Shown: positions 1 through 9,949 of the stretch, piece after piece
How positions within the stretch are numbered: position 1 is the first letter of the stretch
Layout of the letters: each line of letters starts with the position of its first letter
DNA from: Gonocerus acuteangulatus
Lineage: Eukaryota > Arthropoda > Insecta > Hemiptera > Coreidae
Direction: 5' to 3'
Assembly: GCA_946811695.1 (NCBI GenBank)
Contig: OX328123.1
Location: 42,296,835 to 42,360,834, forward strand
Length of the DNA stretch: 64,000 nucleotides
The notes under the pieces: model-generated
Told to the model about the DNA's origin: nothing
Databases searched by the model: none
What the model saw: only the letters and a program-made list of their open reading frames with translations
Position numbers and translations under genes: made by a program

Positions 1-178
1 CATTATTCGTAGCTATTGCACATCCAGAAATTACACTATTGCAAACAATTCTGCAGTTTTCTATAGTCTTTTATTGAAGAGTGCATCGTGAGTTTTTGCA
101 AAACATTTTTGTATGCATAAATTCTTTCTTCGCTACACTATGTTGAAGATTCTGTTAATTTCTTTGAAATTCGTTGTC

Positions 179-372
179 AATTATTGTGGACGATACGGCC
201 TGTCGCAAATTTTCGGAACTCTAACCCCTTTAGAATAGGCGTTAATTCCTTAAATAAAATATGGAATAAGACTATTTTTCAATATATTACTTCATCAATG
301 TATCGAATAAGTTCATTCGCTATTTTGCTTCGATTTTCATATTCGATAGTTTGACACGGTAGGGACAATATG
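179..372 (+). repeat. Partial MITE-like repeat, family H, one terminal repeat only
   Basis: Similar to the complete element at 59167-59398. It shares the run from the interior (near 'GTGGACGATACGGCCTG') to the right terminal repeat 'CGATAGTTTGACACGG'. The left terminal inverted repeat is missing, so this looks like a 5'-truncated or decayed copy. Confidence 0.6.
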
Positions 373-994
373 TTGCTATAAATTCTCCATTTTTATAGAT
401 TAAGAACTTTCTAATGCCTGAACACTTTGAACTTTTGTAAATTAACAATCTTTAAAGTTAAAAAAAGAGAAAATATTTCAAACAAACTGATTTAAAAAAA
501 AAAAAAGAAGAGAAAAAAGATGACTTCTCGTTTTGTAATTCAGGACTTTTCGTTGATCGAATCAGATCTAAGCTCACGTACCAAGAAATGAATCCGTTAA
601 CGAAGTTACATTAAATGCGAATGGAATAAAAAGAGAAACCAAAGAGGAAGAAGAGATCCTAAGGAGAGGGAATGGACTGAAGGAAAGAGGGCTGGATTGA
701 AAAGAAATAATATTTAAAGAAGTCAAGAGGAGCCGTCAGTGGGACGAATAAAAATAAATGATTTTTCCTATCTACCCCCACCACGGGAAGGGAGAGAGCT
801 GGAAAATCAAATTTGTGCTCACAAAGGGGAGGTCTCGTCACGACTCGACTGGAGAAAATTAGGACTGGGTAAGGTAGTTTCTGGAAAGAACACCTCTAGG
901 GGCTTCGAATGGAATTACAATCTACTCCTTGTTAAGCTCGCTTAAGGATTAATTGTTTAGTTTACAGCAAAACGTCAAGGTAAATAATGTTATA

Positions 995-998
995 AAAT
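995..998. other. Target-site duplication AAAT, left side of LTR element (unit 1)
   Basis: AAAT abuts the left LTR here and recurs at 8550-8553 after the right LTR. Unit 3 has a single AAAT at 45890-45893 in otherwise matching flanks. Four-base duplications fit Ty3/gypsy-type integrases. Confidence 0.85.
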
Positions 999-1646
999 TG
1001 TAGCGGATGAGTGTCGCTACTAAAGGTAGGCTAGGAAGGGTAGGAAGGATGTGTCAGGAGAAGGTAACCAGGTAAGTACTGTGTCCCGGTTAAGGGCGCT
1101 TCCTTGAACCTGGGGGATACCGACTAGGTACTAGGCCTTAGCTGTTCCACTGAGTCGGGGAGAAGGTGTTCGGTACTGAGCCGTAGCCGTTCCTCGAAGC
1201 AGGAGTGAGAGGGGTAAGGAAGTAAATAAATAAGCCAGGTATTGACTAGAGTTGGGGGATGTAGGAGTCGGGAGTATAATGACTGGAGGCTGGCTTGACC
1301 ACTGGGGACATCGAGACGGCGGCTTCGTACTTTGTCCAGAGAGGTCGAGCAGGTAGCTAGGTCCTTGGTCCTGAGTGCATGGCTGGGTGGCTGCTGGAAC
1401 GCCGGTTGCTTGGTCCTGAGTGCATGGCTGGCTGGAGTCTGGTCTTGAGAGAGCTGAAGTGTCCTGGAGGGAGAGCTGGATCGGAATGCTGTTCTGGGCA
1501 GCAGGAACGCCCCTATTCATAGGCCGAGGTCGGGATGCCTCGGTCAAAGTCGGGAGTGCTCGGCCAAGCGCTCGTTCCTATTGGCTGGCCTGGATGCTTC
1601 TCATTGGTCCACCAGTGGTCGCTTGTCCAATCATTACATCTCCACA
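999..1646 (-). mobile_element. LTR of gypsy-type element, 3' LTR in element orientation (unit 1)
   Basis: A 648 bp repeat starting TG and ending CA that recurs at 3452-3943 plus 8397-8549. In element orientation (minus strand) its first 80 bp hold three CCAAT/ATTGG boxes (plus-strand positions 1580-1584, 1603-1607, 1627-1631), a plausible U3 promoter. A 23 bp motif beginning CTTGGTCCTGAG is duplicated at 1364 and 1409, 45 bp apart. The two LTRs of this copy differ by a 10 bp duplication near 1029 and a handful of substitutions, which suggests a fairly recent insertion. Confidence 0.9.
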
Positions 1647-1666
1647 TAGTCCCCCCCCCAATGGGC
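1647..1666 (-). other. Putative polypurine tract (unit 1)
   Basis: Directly inside the 3' LTR; on the minus strand it reads as a run of nine G followed by ACTA. A purine-rich stretch here is where plus-strand DNA synthesis is primed in LTR retrotransposons. It is recognised by position and composition only. Confidence 0.6.
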
Positions 1667-1739
1667 GGAGCCCTTTATTAAGAATAAATTTGACTAAAAA
1701 AAAGAAATAGTAAATAAAATATATACACCCTTAAACCTA

Positions 1740-2066
1740 TAACGGCCCTTATAGGGGCCACAAAAGTGTCCAACTTTTATTTTAGTAGGATATGTTAACC
1801 TAAGACATATGTTGATAACTAAATGTAAGACAAAAAAGAATGAATATAATACTTAATACTTATACTATTTACCTTAAGACTACAAATCTAAACGGCCCTT
1901 ATAACCGCCACAAAAGAGCAAAAAATATAAGAAAATTATATAAATATAAACTAAAATAAAATAATACATATATACATAAAATAAACAAGTGCTACACACG
2001 TATATTATCGAATTTACATTGCTAAGAATAAGTTTAAACGGACCTTCCAAGGGCCACAAGAGAGTA
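1740..2066 (-). repeat. Three spaced GC islands, degenerate direct repeats, in the LTR element 3' region
   Basis: A motif of about 26 bp, on the plus strand like AACGGCCCTTATAGGGGCC followed by ACAAAAG, occurs at about 1740, 1892 and 2037, spaced by about 150 bp of very AT-rich DNA. It is partly palindromic (GGCCCYTATAAGGGCC-like). It lies between the last ORF and the polypurine tract. No function is known to me; it may be a packaging or termination signal, or remnants of repeats. Confidence 0.6.
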
Positions 2067-2202
2067 GCAGTTGTACTCTCTCTAAAGTCAGTTTTCCAAC
2101 CCTCGGCCGATCCACCGGGTTTGGTGGCACAGCTTTCCGTAGCCTCGGCACTTTTATAGCTACACGGTCCCGGTACTTGACATTGCTGCTCTTCGGGGGA
2201 TT

Positions 2203-3114
2203 TTAAAAATGGAGATCTGAAGTGTAACTATCCGGGCCTAGAGATTCTGAATAATTCGAGTCCGCCTGGTCTAGGGACTTCGTAGGAGTACTGAGCCAGC
2301 GGTGATCAGTGTGCTCGCTTTGCAGCTCATTCTCAGACTGCTGGCTTACCTCTGCTGCCTGGTCTTCTTGTCGGTGATCTGCTGGCGGTAACTGTACCGT
2401 GGTGTCACCCTTGCTGTTCTGCTGTTCAGTCTCCATAGTCAGCTGCTTCAGCTCCATAAGAGGCTGTTTGATGACTTTAGGTGGCTGGCTAATATCGGTA
2501 GGCAGCTTCTCTGTAATTGGCTGCTCAGGCTCTGTAATTGGCTGCTCAGTCTGTGTAGTTGGCTGTTCAGGCTGTGTAGTTGGCTGCTCAGTCTGTATAG
2601 TTGGCTGCTCAGTCTGTGTAATTGGCTGCTCGATCTGTGAAGTTAGCTGCTCAGTCTGTTTAGTTGACAGCTCAGTCCGTGTAGTTGGCAGCTCAGTCTG
2701 TGTAGTTGGCTGTTCAGGCTGTGTAGTTGGCTGCTCGATATCCGTAACATGCTGTCCCGTCTCTGTAGTCTGCTTCTCGATGTCTGTGATCAGTTGCTTG
2801 GAGGCAGAAGTCAGCTGCTTGTGGTCTGTACTCAGCTCCTCGGGCTCAGAACTCCGCTGTTCAATCGCTGAAATCGGCTGGGTTATTCGCACGGCTCTGG
2901 GTTGGGGTTCCATCTGCTGTAGGTCCGGTCGGGGTTGGAGGACGGCTGAGCATGATGGGGGTTTGGCGATGCCGCGATTTTGTCCGCAGTGGCCGTGAGG
3001 GTTTCGATGTCGGTCGATGGGTAGGCGGCCAGGAGTTCTTGTATTCTCTGGGGAAGGGCTTTGAGCCAGAGCGATGTGAGAGCCTCCGTGGTCACTAGTT
3101 GTCCCCCGAGCCAT
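2203..3114 (-). CDS. LTR-element ORF with Glu-Gln-Pro heptad repeats (unit 1)
   Basis: A 303-residue open frame on the minus strand of the LTR element's internal region. Residues about 70-210 are built of imperfect 7-residue units of the type T-E-Q-P-T-T-Q, matching 21 bp DNA repeats at about 2500-2760. The first 75 or so residues overlap the gag ORF in another frame and are probably not real protein; the natural product may be gag continued by a frame change near 2890, giving a gag with a long hydrophilic Q/E/T-rich tail. No protease, RT, RNase H or integrase motif is visible. It ends about 540 bp before the polypurine tract. The identical frame is present in unit 2. I do not recognise the repeat domain; expression is unproven. 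Confidence 0.5.
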   Translation of the reverse strand: MARGTTSDHGGSHIALAQSPSPENTRTPGRLPIDRHRNPHGHCGQNRGIAKPPSCSAVLQPRPDLQQMEPQPRAVRITQPISAIEQRSSEPEELSTDHKQLTSASKQLITDIEKQTTETGQHVTDIEQPTTQPEQPTTQTELPTTRTELSTKQTEQLTSQIEQPITQTEQPTIQTEQPTTQPEQPTTQTEQPITEPEQPITEKLPTDISQPPKVIKQPLMELKQLTMETEQQNSKGDTTVQLPPADHRQEDQAAEVSQQSENELQSEHTDHRWLSTPTKSLDQADSNYSESLGPDSYTSDLHF

Positions 3115-3422
3115 TTTATGCTCCTGTAGAGCTGTGAGGGGGTCTGATCGCCGAGAACAGAGTCAAGCAGTTTCTGCATTTTGACCGCCGGTGGGTCGGC
3201 ATATACGGAGAGAAGTCTGTTCTTGAGGTCCGAGTAAGGGTCAGCTGATGAGGTGTTAATGAGATCTGCCACATGTTCGAATACATCCAGGTCCAAGCTC
3301 CCTACCACCATGGAGAATTTGCTTGAAGAGGTCGTTATGTTGGAGATCTGGAAGATGCACTCGACTTGCCTAAAGCATAGTTCCGGTGCATCTCTGGAAA
3401 ACGCTCGTAGTTTCAGGGACAT
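2883..3422 (-). CDS. Gag-like protein of gypsy-type retrotransposon, DUF7041-like (unit 1)
   Basis: This 179-residue ORF starts 18 bp after the putative primer-binding site, the usual position for gag. Residues about 10-150 match the pattern of the DUF7041 gag domain known from arthropod gypsy elements: an aromatic-rich start around 'ELCFRQVECIFQ', a 'KFSMVVGSLD' segment, an 'LKNRLLSVYADPP' segment, a 'LGDQTPSQLYRSIKWL' helix and a final 'LTATADKIAAS'. The usual role is a capsid-like protein coating element RNA in the cytoplasm. The ORF stops soon after the domain and then overlaps the repeat-rich ORF in another frame. No pol follows, so the element would need enzymes in trans. Family assignment is from memory of the pattern; confidence is good for gag, moderate for the subfamily. 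Confidence 0.75.
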   Translation of the reverse strand: MSLKLRAFSRDAPELCFRQVECIFQISNITTSSSKFSMVVGSLDLDVFEHVADLINTSSADPYSDLKNRLLSVYADPPAVKMQKLLDSVLGDQTPSQLYRSIKWLGGQLVTTEALTSLWLKALPQRIQELLAAYPSTDIETLTATADKIAASPNPHHAQPSSNPDRTYSRWNPNPEPCE

Positions 3423-3431
3423 GGTTGCTGT

Positions 3432-3449
3432 TCCAGTCTAGGGTCACCA
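3432..3449 (-). other. Putative tRNA primer-binding site (unit 1)
   Basis: One base inside the 5' LTR the minus strand reads TGGTGACCCTAGACTGG. The TGG start complements a tRNA CCA end. Position and start fit a primer-binding site; I cannot name the tRNA with certainty. Confidence 0.65.
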
Positions 3450-3451
3450 CT

Positions 3452-3942
3452 TGTAGCGGATGAGTGTCGCTACTAAAGGTAGGCTAGGAAGGATGTGTCG
3501 GGAGAAGGTAACCAGGTAAGTACTGTGTCCCGGTTAAGGGCGCTTCCTTGAACCTGGGGGACACCGACTAGGTACTAGGCCTTAGCTGTTCCACTGAGTC
3601 GGGGAGAAGGTGTTCGGTACTGAGCCGTAGCCGTTCCTCGAAGCAGGAGTGAGAGGGGTAAGGAAGTAAATAAATAAGCCAGGTATTGACTAGAGTTGGG
3701 GGAAGTAGGAGTCGGGAGTATAATGACTGGAGGCTGGCTTGACCCCTGGGGACATCGAGACGGCGGCTTCGTACTTTGTCCAGAGAGGTCGAGCAGGTAG
3801 CTAGGTCCTTGGTCCTGAGTGCATGGCTGGGTGGCTGCTGGAACGCCGGTTGCTTGGTCCTGAGTGCATGGCTGGCTGGAGTCTGGTCTTGAGAGAGCTG
3901 AAGTGTCCTGGAGGGAGAGCTGGATCGGAATGCTGTTCTGTG

Positions 3943-3943
<1 letters not shown>
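3452..3943 (-). mobile_element. LTR, 5' LTR in element orientation, first part (unit 1)
   Basis: Matches 999-1500 with minor differences, then is interrupted after CTGTGC (3938-3943) by the poly-T of the LINE. The LTR resumes at 8397. The left LTR shows the uninterrupted sequence, so the break is a clean insertion. Confidence 0.93.
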
Positions 3944-3978
<35 letters not shown>

Positions 3979-4237
3979 CCCACCCTCCAAATTTATTTCT
4001 ATGTACATAAAGAACCCCAGGCCCAACGGGTTGGGACCTGTGGCTGGACTTAAAAACTACACCTTATGCTACGCTTACGTACTAGAAGGGACTGTAACAA
4101 TTTACAAATGGGAGACTTAAGCCTACTTTGTCTAAGGAACTAAATCTAGGGGGGGTTCGGGGTTGTCTAGGGAGGGACTAGTCAAGGATGTATCTTAACC
4201 TAACTTACAACTAACTTAATCTAATATGTACATTTAT

Positions 4238-6931
4238 TTACAATATATACAATATACAGCTGCAATTACGCAGCCTCCTCTCAAGGTCCAAGATTCTCCT
4301 GGTGCTGCCCTGCCACCTCTGGGGGAGAGGTGGTGGAGTCAAGTCCCTAAATAGGGGGTTGACACAGTACTGGAGGCCGTCATAGAACTTGATATGACGC
4401 CTCCGTATGAACTCTTGTACTGAGGGCAGCATCAGTTCGTCGTGGAGGATGACCGGCTTCGTTCTCCGGAGGCTTGTGTGCTGCACGGCCCGTAGCAGGA
4501 CCCCGTTCTGGAAACGCTGCAGCCGCTTCAGAACAATGGGGTACATGTACCTCAGGGCGGGTGCCCCGTGCAGAAGGGTGGGCCTGATGATCGCCTTTTA
4601 AATCTGCAGCTTTAGCCGAAGCGACAGCTAGGCAGATCGTAGAAGGTGATTCAGGCGAAACGTCTTCTGCCGGGCTTCCTTCAAGCGGCTGTTGACATGC
4701 GGCGTCACGGACAGGTGCCGGTGTATGTGCACTCCCAGGTAATTTATTTTAGTGGACAGCTTGATCCGCTGACCCCTGACCTCAAAGTGTGAGGGCAGGG
4801 CTCTTCGGGGTCGGCTTCCTTTATTTCCCTGGAAGGAACATACCACGGCATCTGTCTTCGACGGGTTGACGTCTATTCCTACAGCTCCAAGTGCGTCTAC
4901 GATTTTTTCGCAGGCCGACTGGGCCCTCATAAGAGCGACTCCGGCGTTGAAGCAGGAGGAGTAGACGCCAATGTCGTCAGCGTAGGCAGCTAAGGCGACT
5001 CGAGGGAACTGCATCCTTACGATGTGGGCGGTGTAGATGGTGAACAGCACTGGACCCAACACCGATCCCTGTGGGACTCCACACGTAGACGGTCGACTGC
5101 TGGATACATCACCACCAATCCTGACAGCGAACGTTGTTCCCGACAAGTAGCTCTCAAGAATCTTGACAAGCTGTGCCGGGAATCCGTAGCACCGCAACTG
5201 ATGCAGAAGCACCTGGGATACGCAGTCGAACGCCTGCGTGCAGTCCAAGGAGATGAAGGCCGTTGCTCTGTTCTTGTTGAGCTCTGCGGCCACGGTGTTC
5301 TGGAGCTTGGCGACGTGGTGATCGCAGGAGAGCCCGGGCCGAAAGCCAGTCTGTTCCGGGGGGATTACATCCGCTTCCGCGCAGTGCTTCAACACATGAG
5401 CAAGGATCAACTTTTCGAAGATCTTGTTAATGTGACTCAGCAGGCTTATCGGCCGGTAGTGCTCGGGCTTGTTTCCTGGCTTCTTTGGTTTTCGAAGAGG
5501 GACCACCACGGCGTGATTCCATGCCTCGGGGAAGTGTCCAGTGCGATAGGGTGCATTGATGATGTTCAGTAGGTAGGCCTTCGCTTTCCTAGGGAGCATC
5601 TTCAGCATCACATACGGTACACCGTCCAGCCCGGAGGATTTGTTTCCCTTTGTCCGCCTCAGCGCCGATTCCAGTTGCCTGTAGGTGAAGTGCAGCGGGG
5701 TCCTGGGGAGGTCTTGGGGATCACCATCAAGCCTCGGCGACGTCTCGGTTCTCCGACGGTCGTTCTCCTCGTAGTAATCGGCAAGGGCTTCAGCTTGCTC
5801 TGCCGGTAACAGGAGGTGATCGCCGTCGGAGAGGATGACCTCGCGTCGCTTCGTGACCGTGCAGCGAAGGAGCCGCCAAAACTGCCTAGTGTCCTCGTGG
5901 GTCCGTCGGAGCTGCTCGTGCCAGAGGGCCGCCTTCCATTGCGCAGAGAGCTGCGCAATTTGCCGGTTCATGGCATTGATAGGGGCCCTCAGGGTTCTAT
6001 CATTCGTCCGCGCCCATATATTCTTAAGGTTGTTTCGCATCCCGATCAGCCTGGTGATGTGAGCAGGAGGCTTACGCTGGTTGATGGGCTTCGGAACAAA
6101 CTTAGGAATCCTTCTGTCGGCGGCGGACTGAATGACCTCGGTGAAGCTTTTGACGGCTTCGTCGAGGTCGGCAGCAGCTCCGAAAGTCCCAATGGCGGGC
6201 AAGTCGGAGAGGATATCCTCCTGGTATCCTTTCCATTCTGCCTTGTGGAGGATGTACTTCGTAGGCAGCGGCGTAGGCTGGTCTCCTTCCATCTCGTACA
6301 AGACCGGGCGGTGGTCTGAGGGACCGTAGTCCAGGGCACTGCATCTCGTCACTGCATGCAGATCCTTAGTGAGGAGCAGGTCTAGGGTGGACGTCCAAGC
6401 GGGGTTCCCTGCATGTCTGAATGTGTGGATCCCCGGATGAAGATCTCCGAGACTCGTCCTCACTATGTACCGCCCCAGTTCATTAGCCGTGGAACACTGC
6501 CAGACTTGGTGTCGGGTGTTGAAATCCCCGACAAGAACATGGTGGGGCTCCTGCGATGCAGTCGTGATGAGTGCCTTGGTCTCCGCCAGCGGTGCTCGGG
6601 GCCTTCGGTAGACGCACGTGAAGACGTAGCGTCTCCTCAGGCGAACCGAGACGGACACTGCCTGGGTCCCGGTGTTAGTGGTGGGCTGCTGCTCAAGAAG
6701 TCTTGATGGCAGGTCTCTTCTAACGAGCAGCAGCACTCCTCCGGAAGTTCCAGACAGGCCGTCGCACCTGTGCGAGGTGTATCCTCCGAAGAACGGCCGG
6801 TCATGGGGGCGCAGCTGGGTGTCCGTTATGGCCACCACCGCGGGGGAGTAAGTCTGGAGGAGGTGTTCCAGCTCAGCCAACTTAGGTCGAAGGCTGCGGA
6901 TGTTATAGTTGACTATGATGTGCCCCATCAT
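4238..6931 (-). pseudogene. LINE ORF2: endonuclease plus reverse transcriptase, broken by two stops (unit 1)
   Basis: In jockey-type elements this protein nicks target DNA and reverse-transcribes the RNA from the 3' end of the nick. The open part (6931-4628, 767 residues) starts with an AP-endonuclease-like domain: GDFN at 135-138 and SDHRPV at 205-210. Where the family usually has Glu-Thr, residues 37-38 read Asp-Thr. The reverse transcriptase follows: motif A SLDCTQAFD at 561-569, GVPQGSVLGP at 618-627, and YADD at 650-653. A TAG at 4628-4630 and a TAA about 30 bp later interrupt the frame, but the same frame continues as normal family C-terminus ('AIIRPTLLHG') to 4238. The ATG overlaps the ORF1 stop as ATGATG, fitting termination-reinitiation. 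Unit 2 has the same two stops. Confidence 0.9.
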
Positions 6932-8239
6932 TTTGAGGGCATCACCAGGTCAACCAGCCTGTCGACCTTATTCATGAGCTTGCTCACAGTGTCCATGAGC
7001 CCCATTATGAGCGTGAACATCGTCTCCATGCTCATCCCCTGCGGCTGCTGCGTGGATTGTGCTTGAGGGAGGCTGGTGTACACTAATGGAGTCGGCCTGG
7101 GTGCTGATTCGTTGGGTTGCCGTCGTGGAGCTCCGCCGGCTGCCTGGGAGTAGGATGTTTCGCCGTTGATTCTGGTTGAGGGGAAGGTGCGAGTGGGTGG
7201 GGCCTGGTGCGCAGCGAGTTGTGGGGAGGCCTTCTGTGTCCGTTTCTCGTGAATCTGAAAGTTCTTGACGTTTCGGGCAGAGCCGATACGATGTCGGATG
7301 GCCTTCGTTGCAATGCTGGCACTTAGGGGGGCTTGCCCGCGAGCATTCGTGTGTCCAGTGCGCGGCGCCGCACCAGCCGCATTTTCCTGGACGTCCGCAG
7401 TATTGTGCAGTGTGCCCAAAGTCTAGGCAGTGGAAGCACTGCACAGGTCCACCACCAGTTTTGAAAACGCTGGCCTTGAACCCGATGTAATCGATTTGCT
7501 TGAGGCCTTGAATCATCTGAAGGGTAACTTCGCTGCTGGTGATGTCCAGTATGGTGCTCAGCTCCATTTTTTCGCCGGTCTCAAGGGTTTTGGTAAGCCT
7601 AGAAGCCTTCTTAAAGCCCTCAAGTCGACGTCGCAGTTCGTCACTGATGTCTTCGAGGGGGTGGTCAGGGTCGAACCCATGGAGGAAAAACCGCTTATCG
7701 CGTTTCTTTGTTCGTGGGGCGTAAGTATGGTATTTGATGTTGGCGTCTCCCTGCAGCATTCTCCAGACCGCGGAGTGATCTTTTCCGTTGAAGAGGAAGA
7801 GCCTCGTTTCAATTCCACTGTTGGCGATTCGAAAGTCATCTATTCCCCGCGAGAGGAGCTCCGCCTTTAGATCTGCTGCTGACAAGGGAGGCTTGATGAT
7901 GTACGGTGGCTGCCGTTGTTTCTTCCGCTCGGTGGTCTTCTCGGTGGGTGAGGCCTTTTCATTGGTCGAGGGATCCTGGACCGGGAGTAAGGCGAAAGAA
8001 TTCCTGACCTCAGTAGTAGAGGTTGTTGGCATCCTTGGGCGGGCGACGTATTTTCTGGGTACTGGGGAGTATCTTTCCGTGCCTGTCATCCCTCGCTTCA
8101 GAGAGGTGTTCTCGGCTTCCATTTCAAGTGACGGGTCTTGATGACTGGTCACGCGGTGATCTTGATGGCCCGTAGCAGGGCCGTTGACTTGTTGAGTTTG
8201 GTGGCACGTATAAAGGGTGTTCGAGTCCTGCCTCTTCAT
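6928..8239 (-). pseudogene. LINE ORF1: PRE_C2HC and zinc-knuckle nucleic-acid-binding protein, frameshifted (unit 1)
   Basis: The ORF1 product of jockey-type elements binds element RNA and acts as a chaperone in the ribonucleoprotein. The open frame from 8239 has a low-complexity N-terminus, a PRE_C2HC-like region at about residues 115-260, then three zinc knuckles: CFHCLDFGHTAQYC (268-281), a CxxC..H..C unit at 287-299 and CQHCNEGHPTSYRLC (307-321). Right after the third knuckle, near 7273, the sensible frame shifts: the typical C-terminus ('SYSQAAGG', then 'MSMETMFTLIMGLMDTVS') is in the frame of 7419-6928. A single-base indel would join them; it is present in both units, so it predates the duplication. 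It overlaps the ORF2 start by a few bases. Confidence 0.87.
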
Positions 8240-8396
8240 CCTGGACTCTGATGGCAGGGTGAGACGGGACGGGGGCTCTCTTCAAAACAGCTACTCTCTT
8301 CGGGGTTCTTCAGTTCTTCACGATGTGAGGTGGCTGGGTTGGAGCTAGTTCTTGAAGTGGTCCTTCCTGTTCGACTGCTGGCAGGAGAATGATGTC

Positions 8397-8549
8397 CTGG
8401 GCAGCAGGAACGCCCCTATTCATAGGCCGAGGTCGGGGTGCCTCGGTCAAAGTCGGGAGTGCTCGGCCAAGCGCTCGTTCCTATTGGCTGGCCTGGATGC
8501 TTCTCATTGGTCCACCAGTGGTCGCTTGTCCAATCATTACATCTCCACA
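8397..8549 (-). mobile_element. LTR, 5' LTR in element orientation, second part (unit 1)
   Basis: Continuation of the LTR interrupted at 3943, ending CTCCACA, followed by the AAAT target-site duplication at 8550-8553 and then backbone sequence that in unit 3 directly continues the left flank. Confidence 0.92.
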
Positions 8550-9171
8550 AAATTATTCAAAACTTGCTTCAAACAACATCAAATTTAAGAAAACATTTTT
8601 TGGAAGTAAGCCAAACATTCTCATTCTCAGAGAATCTTTCGATCTTATACCAACTGATAATATGGCTTGGTATTATATTAATATTTTTAAGTTCTGTTTG
8701 GTGTTCTGAGACACCAAACAAACAATTCAAATTTTATCCGAAGCTTCACTTATATTTTCCTCATTTCAAACCTCAGCTTCTTTAGAGAGGATATTCTCTG
8801 AATTGCTGTATTTTATTGCTTCACTCAATATTTGCTTAAAACGTGTAGTTTCTGACTAAGAAATAGAACAAAAATGTAAGCAGGCTACCAATCAGCAAAA
8901 AAATGAAGATCTCTGCAACACTCAAGCGCTCCCAAATTATATACAACCTCTCGCATAATTATTCCCGTCCTTGAACCAGGCCGTTTGACCAATAGTATTT
9001 TGGCTGCCATTTCGATCTCCTACATATTTGTAATGGGGATTGTAGTTAAGAGAGCGGAATGAGTAAGATCCCCTTAAGATACACAACGTTTTCTCCTGTG
9101 AAACCCAAAACACTCTTTTATAAATAATTTTACATTTTTTTCTTTTGTTCGCATTTTTGATGAAATATCAA

Positions 9172-9266
9172 AAATACTAATAACGGTTCCTATTCATTTA
9201 CAAATTACACTAAGGATAAAAACGAAAACGCGATAAGACATCGCAATTCCTGCGACTAGGTTTTTT
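9172..9266 (+). repeat. Solo 3' end of a Helentron-like element (unit 1)
   Basis: Resembles the last 90 bp or so of the element at 11093-12683: 'ACTAATAACGGTTCC', 'ACACTAAGGATAAAAACG', a perfect hairpin GCGAT-AAGAC-ATCGC, then TTCCTGCGACTAGG and a T run. The rest of the element is not recognisable upstream. Copies lie at 31359-31453 and 46505-46600. Confidence 0.6.
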
Positions 9267-9780
9267 ATTTATTTATTTTATATTCCAACGCCATGCAATC
9301 ACTCCTCAATTCTTCAATTAAAGATGACAAACTTTTTAGAACTAAGGCTAAAGAGTCAAATTTATCTCATTCATGTAACCACAATTCCACTTCGTTTCAA
9401 CTAGTAACAATTTCTGATTGAATGAACATTCCTACATACAGAAGAATCAGGAAAGTTTTTCTTTTTGTTTTTTAATTTATTCCCCGTATAACACATCCCG
9501 CATGAAAGGTGTCTCTCCCCTAGGACGAGCAGGAAAGTAATAATTGTAGAATACTAGCCCCTTTGAATACTCTTCCGCCGCTGTTTTATGTCTTGAGGGA
9601 TAGACTATCAACTCGCATCAGGAGCAAGTACCCCCTCCCCCGAATCTCCCTTCGATGCGTGATAAATTTTACGTAATGTGTAAGGTATCAGTTTTTATGA
9701 TATTGTGATAGAAACTAATACCTTATGATTTGAATGGATCCTAGTATTTTTATTTTTCTCAGAAAATAAATAAATAAAAG

Positions 9781-9949
9781 AGCGCCTTGGATTCTTAAGC
9801 GGGAGATGGTGGGTTCGATTCCCAACCTCCGGCAGGAATTTTATCATCCCACGGCTCGCTGGTAAAATTCCTCACTGCACCCTGGATGTCGGCGCTAATG
9901 ACCTGGATGTAGATGCGCCGTAAAAAAAAAAAGAAAAAAAAAAAAAAAA
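9781..9949 (+). repeat. tRNA-derived SINE (unit 1)
   Basis: Has the Pol III box B GGTTCGATTCC near 9813, a body with the inverted pair GGAATTTTATC / GGTAAAATTCC, and an A-rich tail at 9922-9949. Box A is degenerate and the head may be 5'-truncated. Present in all three units, so older than the array. Confidence 0.75.

Larger units (their letters stand above)
3944..8396 (-). mobile_element. Jockey-like non-LTR retrotransposon inserted in the LTR (unit 1)
   Basis: About 4.45 kb on the minus strand: 5' end near 8396, ORF1, ORF2, a 3' UTR of about 260 bp with AATAAA close to the end, and a poly-A of 35 (T35 at 3944-3978). It is flanked by CTGTGC (3938-3943) and CTGGGC (8397-8402), a 6 bp target-site duplication with one later change; unit 2 still has CTGGGC on both sides. 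A 5' UTR of about 157 bp suggests a full-length or nearly full-length insertion. Both ORFs are broken, so it is not autonomous now. Confidence 0.93.

Noticed and set aside
2399..2998. 199-residue plus-strand ORF rich in Cys, Val and Gly (also 24839-25438)
   Set aside because: It is the antisense shadow of the 21 bp repeats in the minus-strand retroelement ORF.
3568..4053. Poly-Lys or poly-Phe ORFs across the LTR/LINE junction (also 26008-26610)
   Set aside because: They read through the LINE poly-A tail and LTR DNA; no biological product is supported.
5024..6319. Plus-strand ORFs of 160-180 residues antisense to ORF2 (also 27211-28506)
   Set aside because: They are opposite-strand shadows of the GC-richer reverse transcriptase gene, with no protein features of their own.
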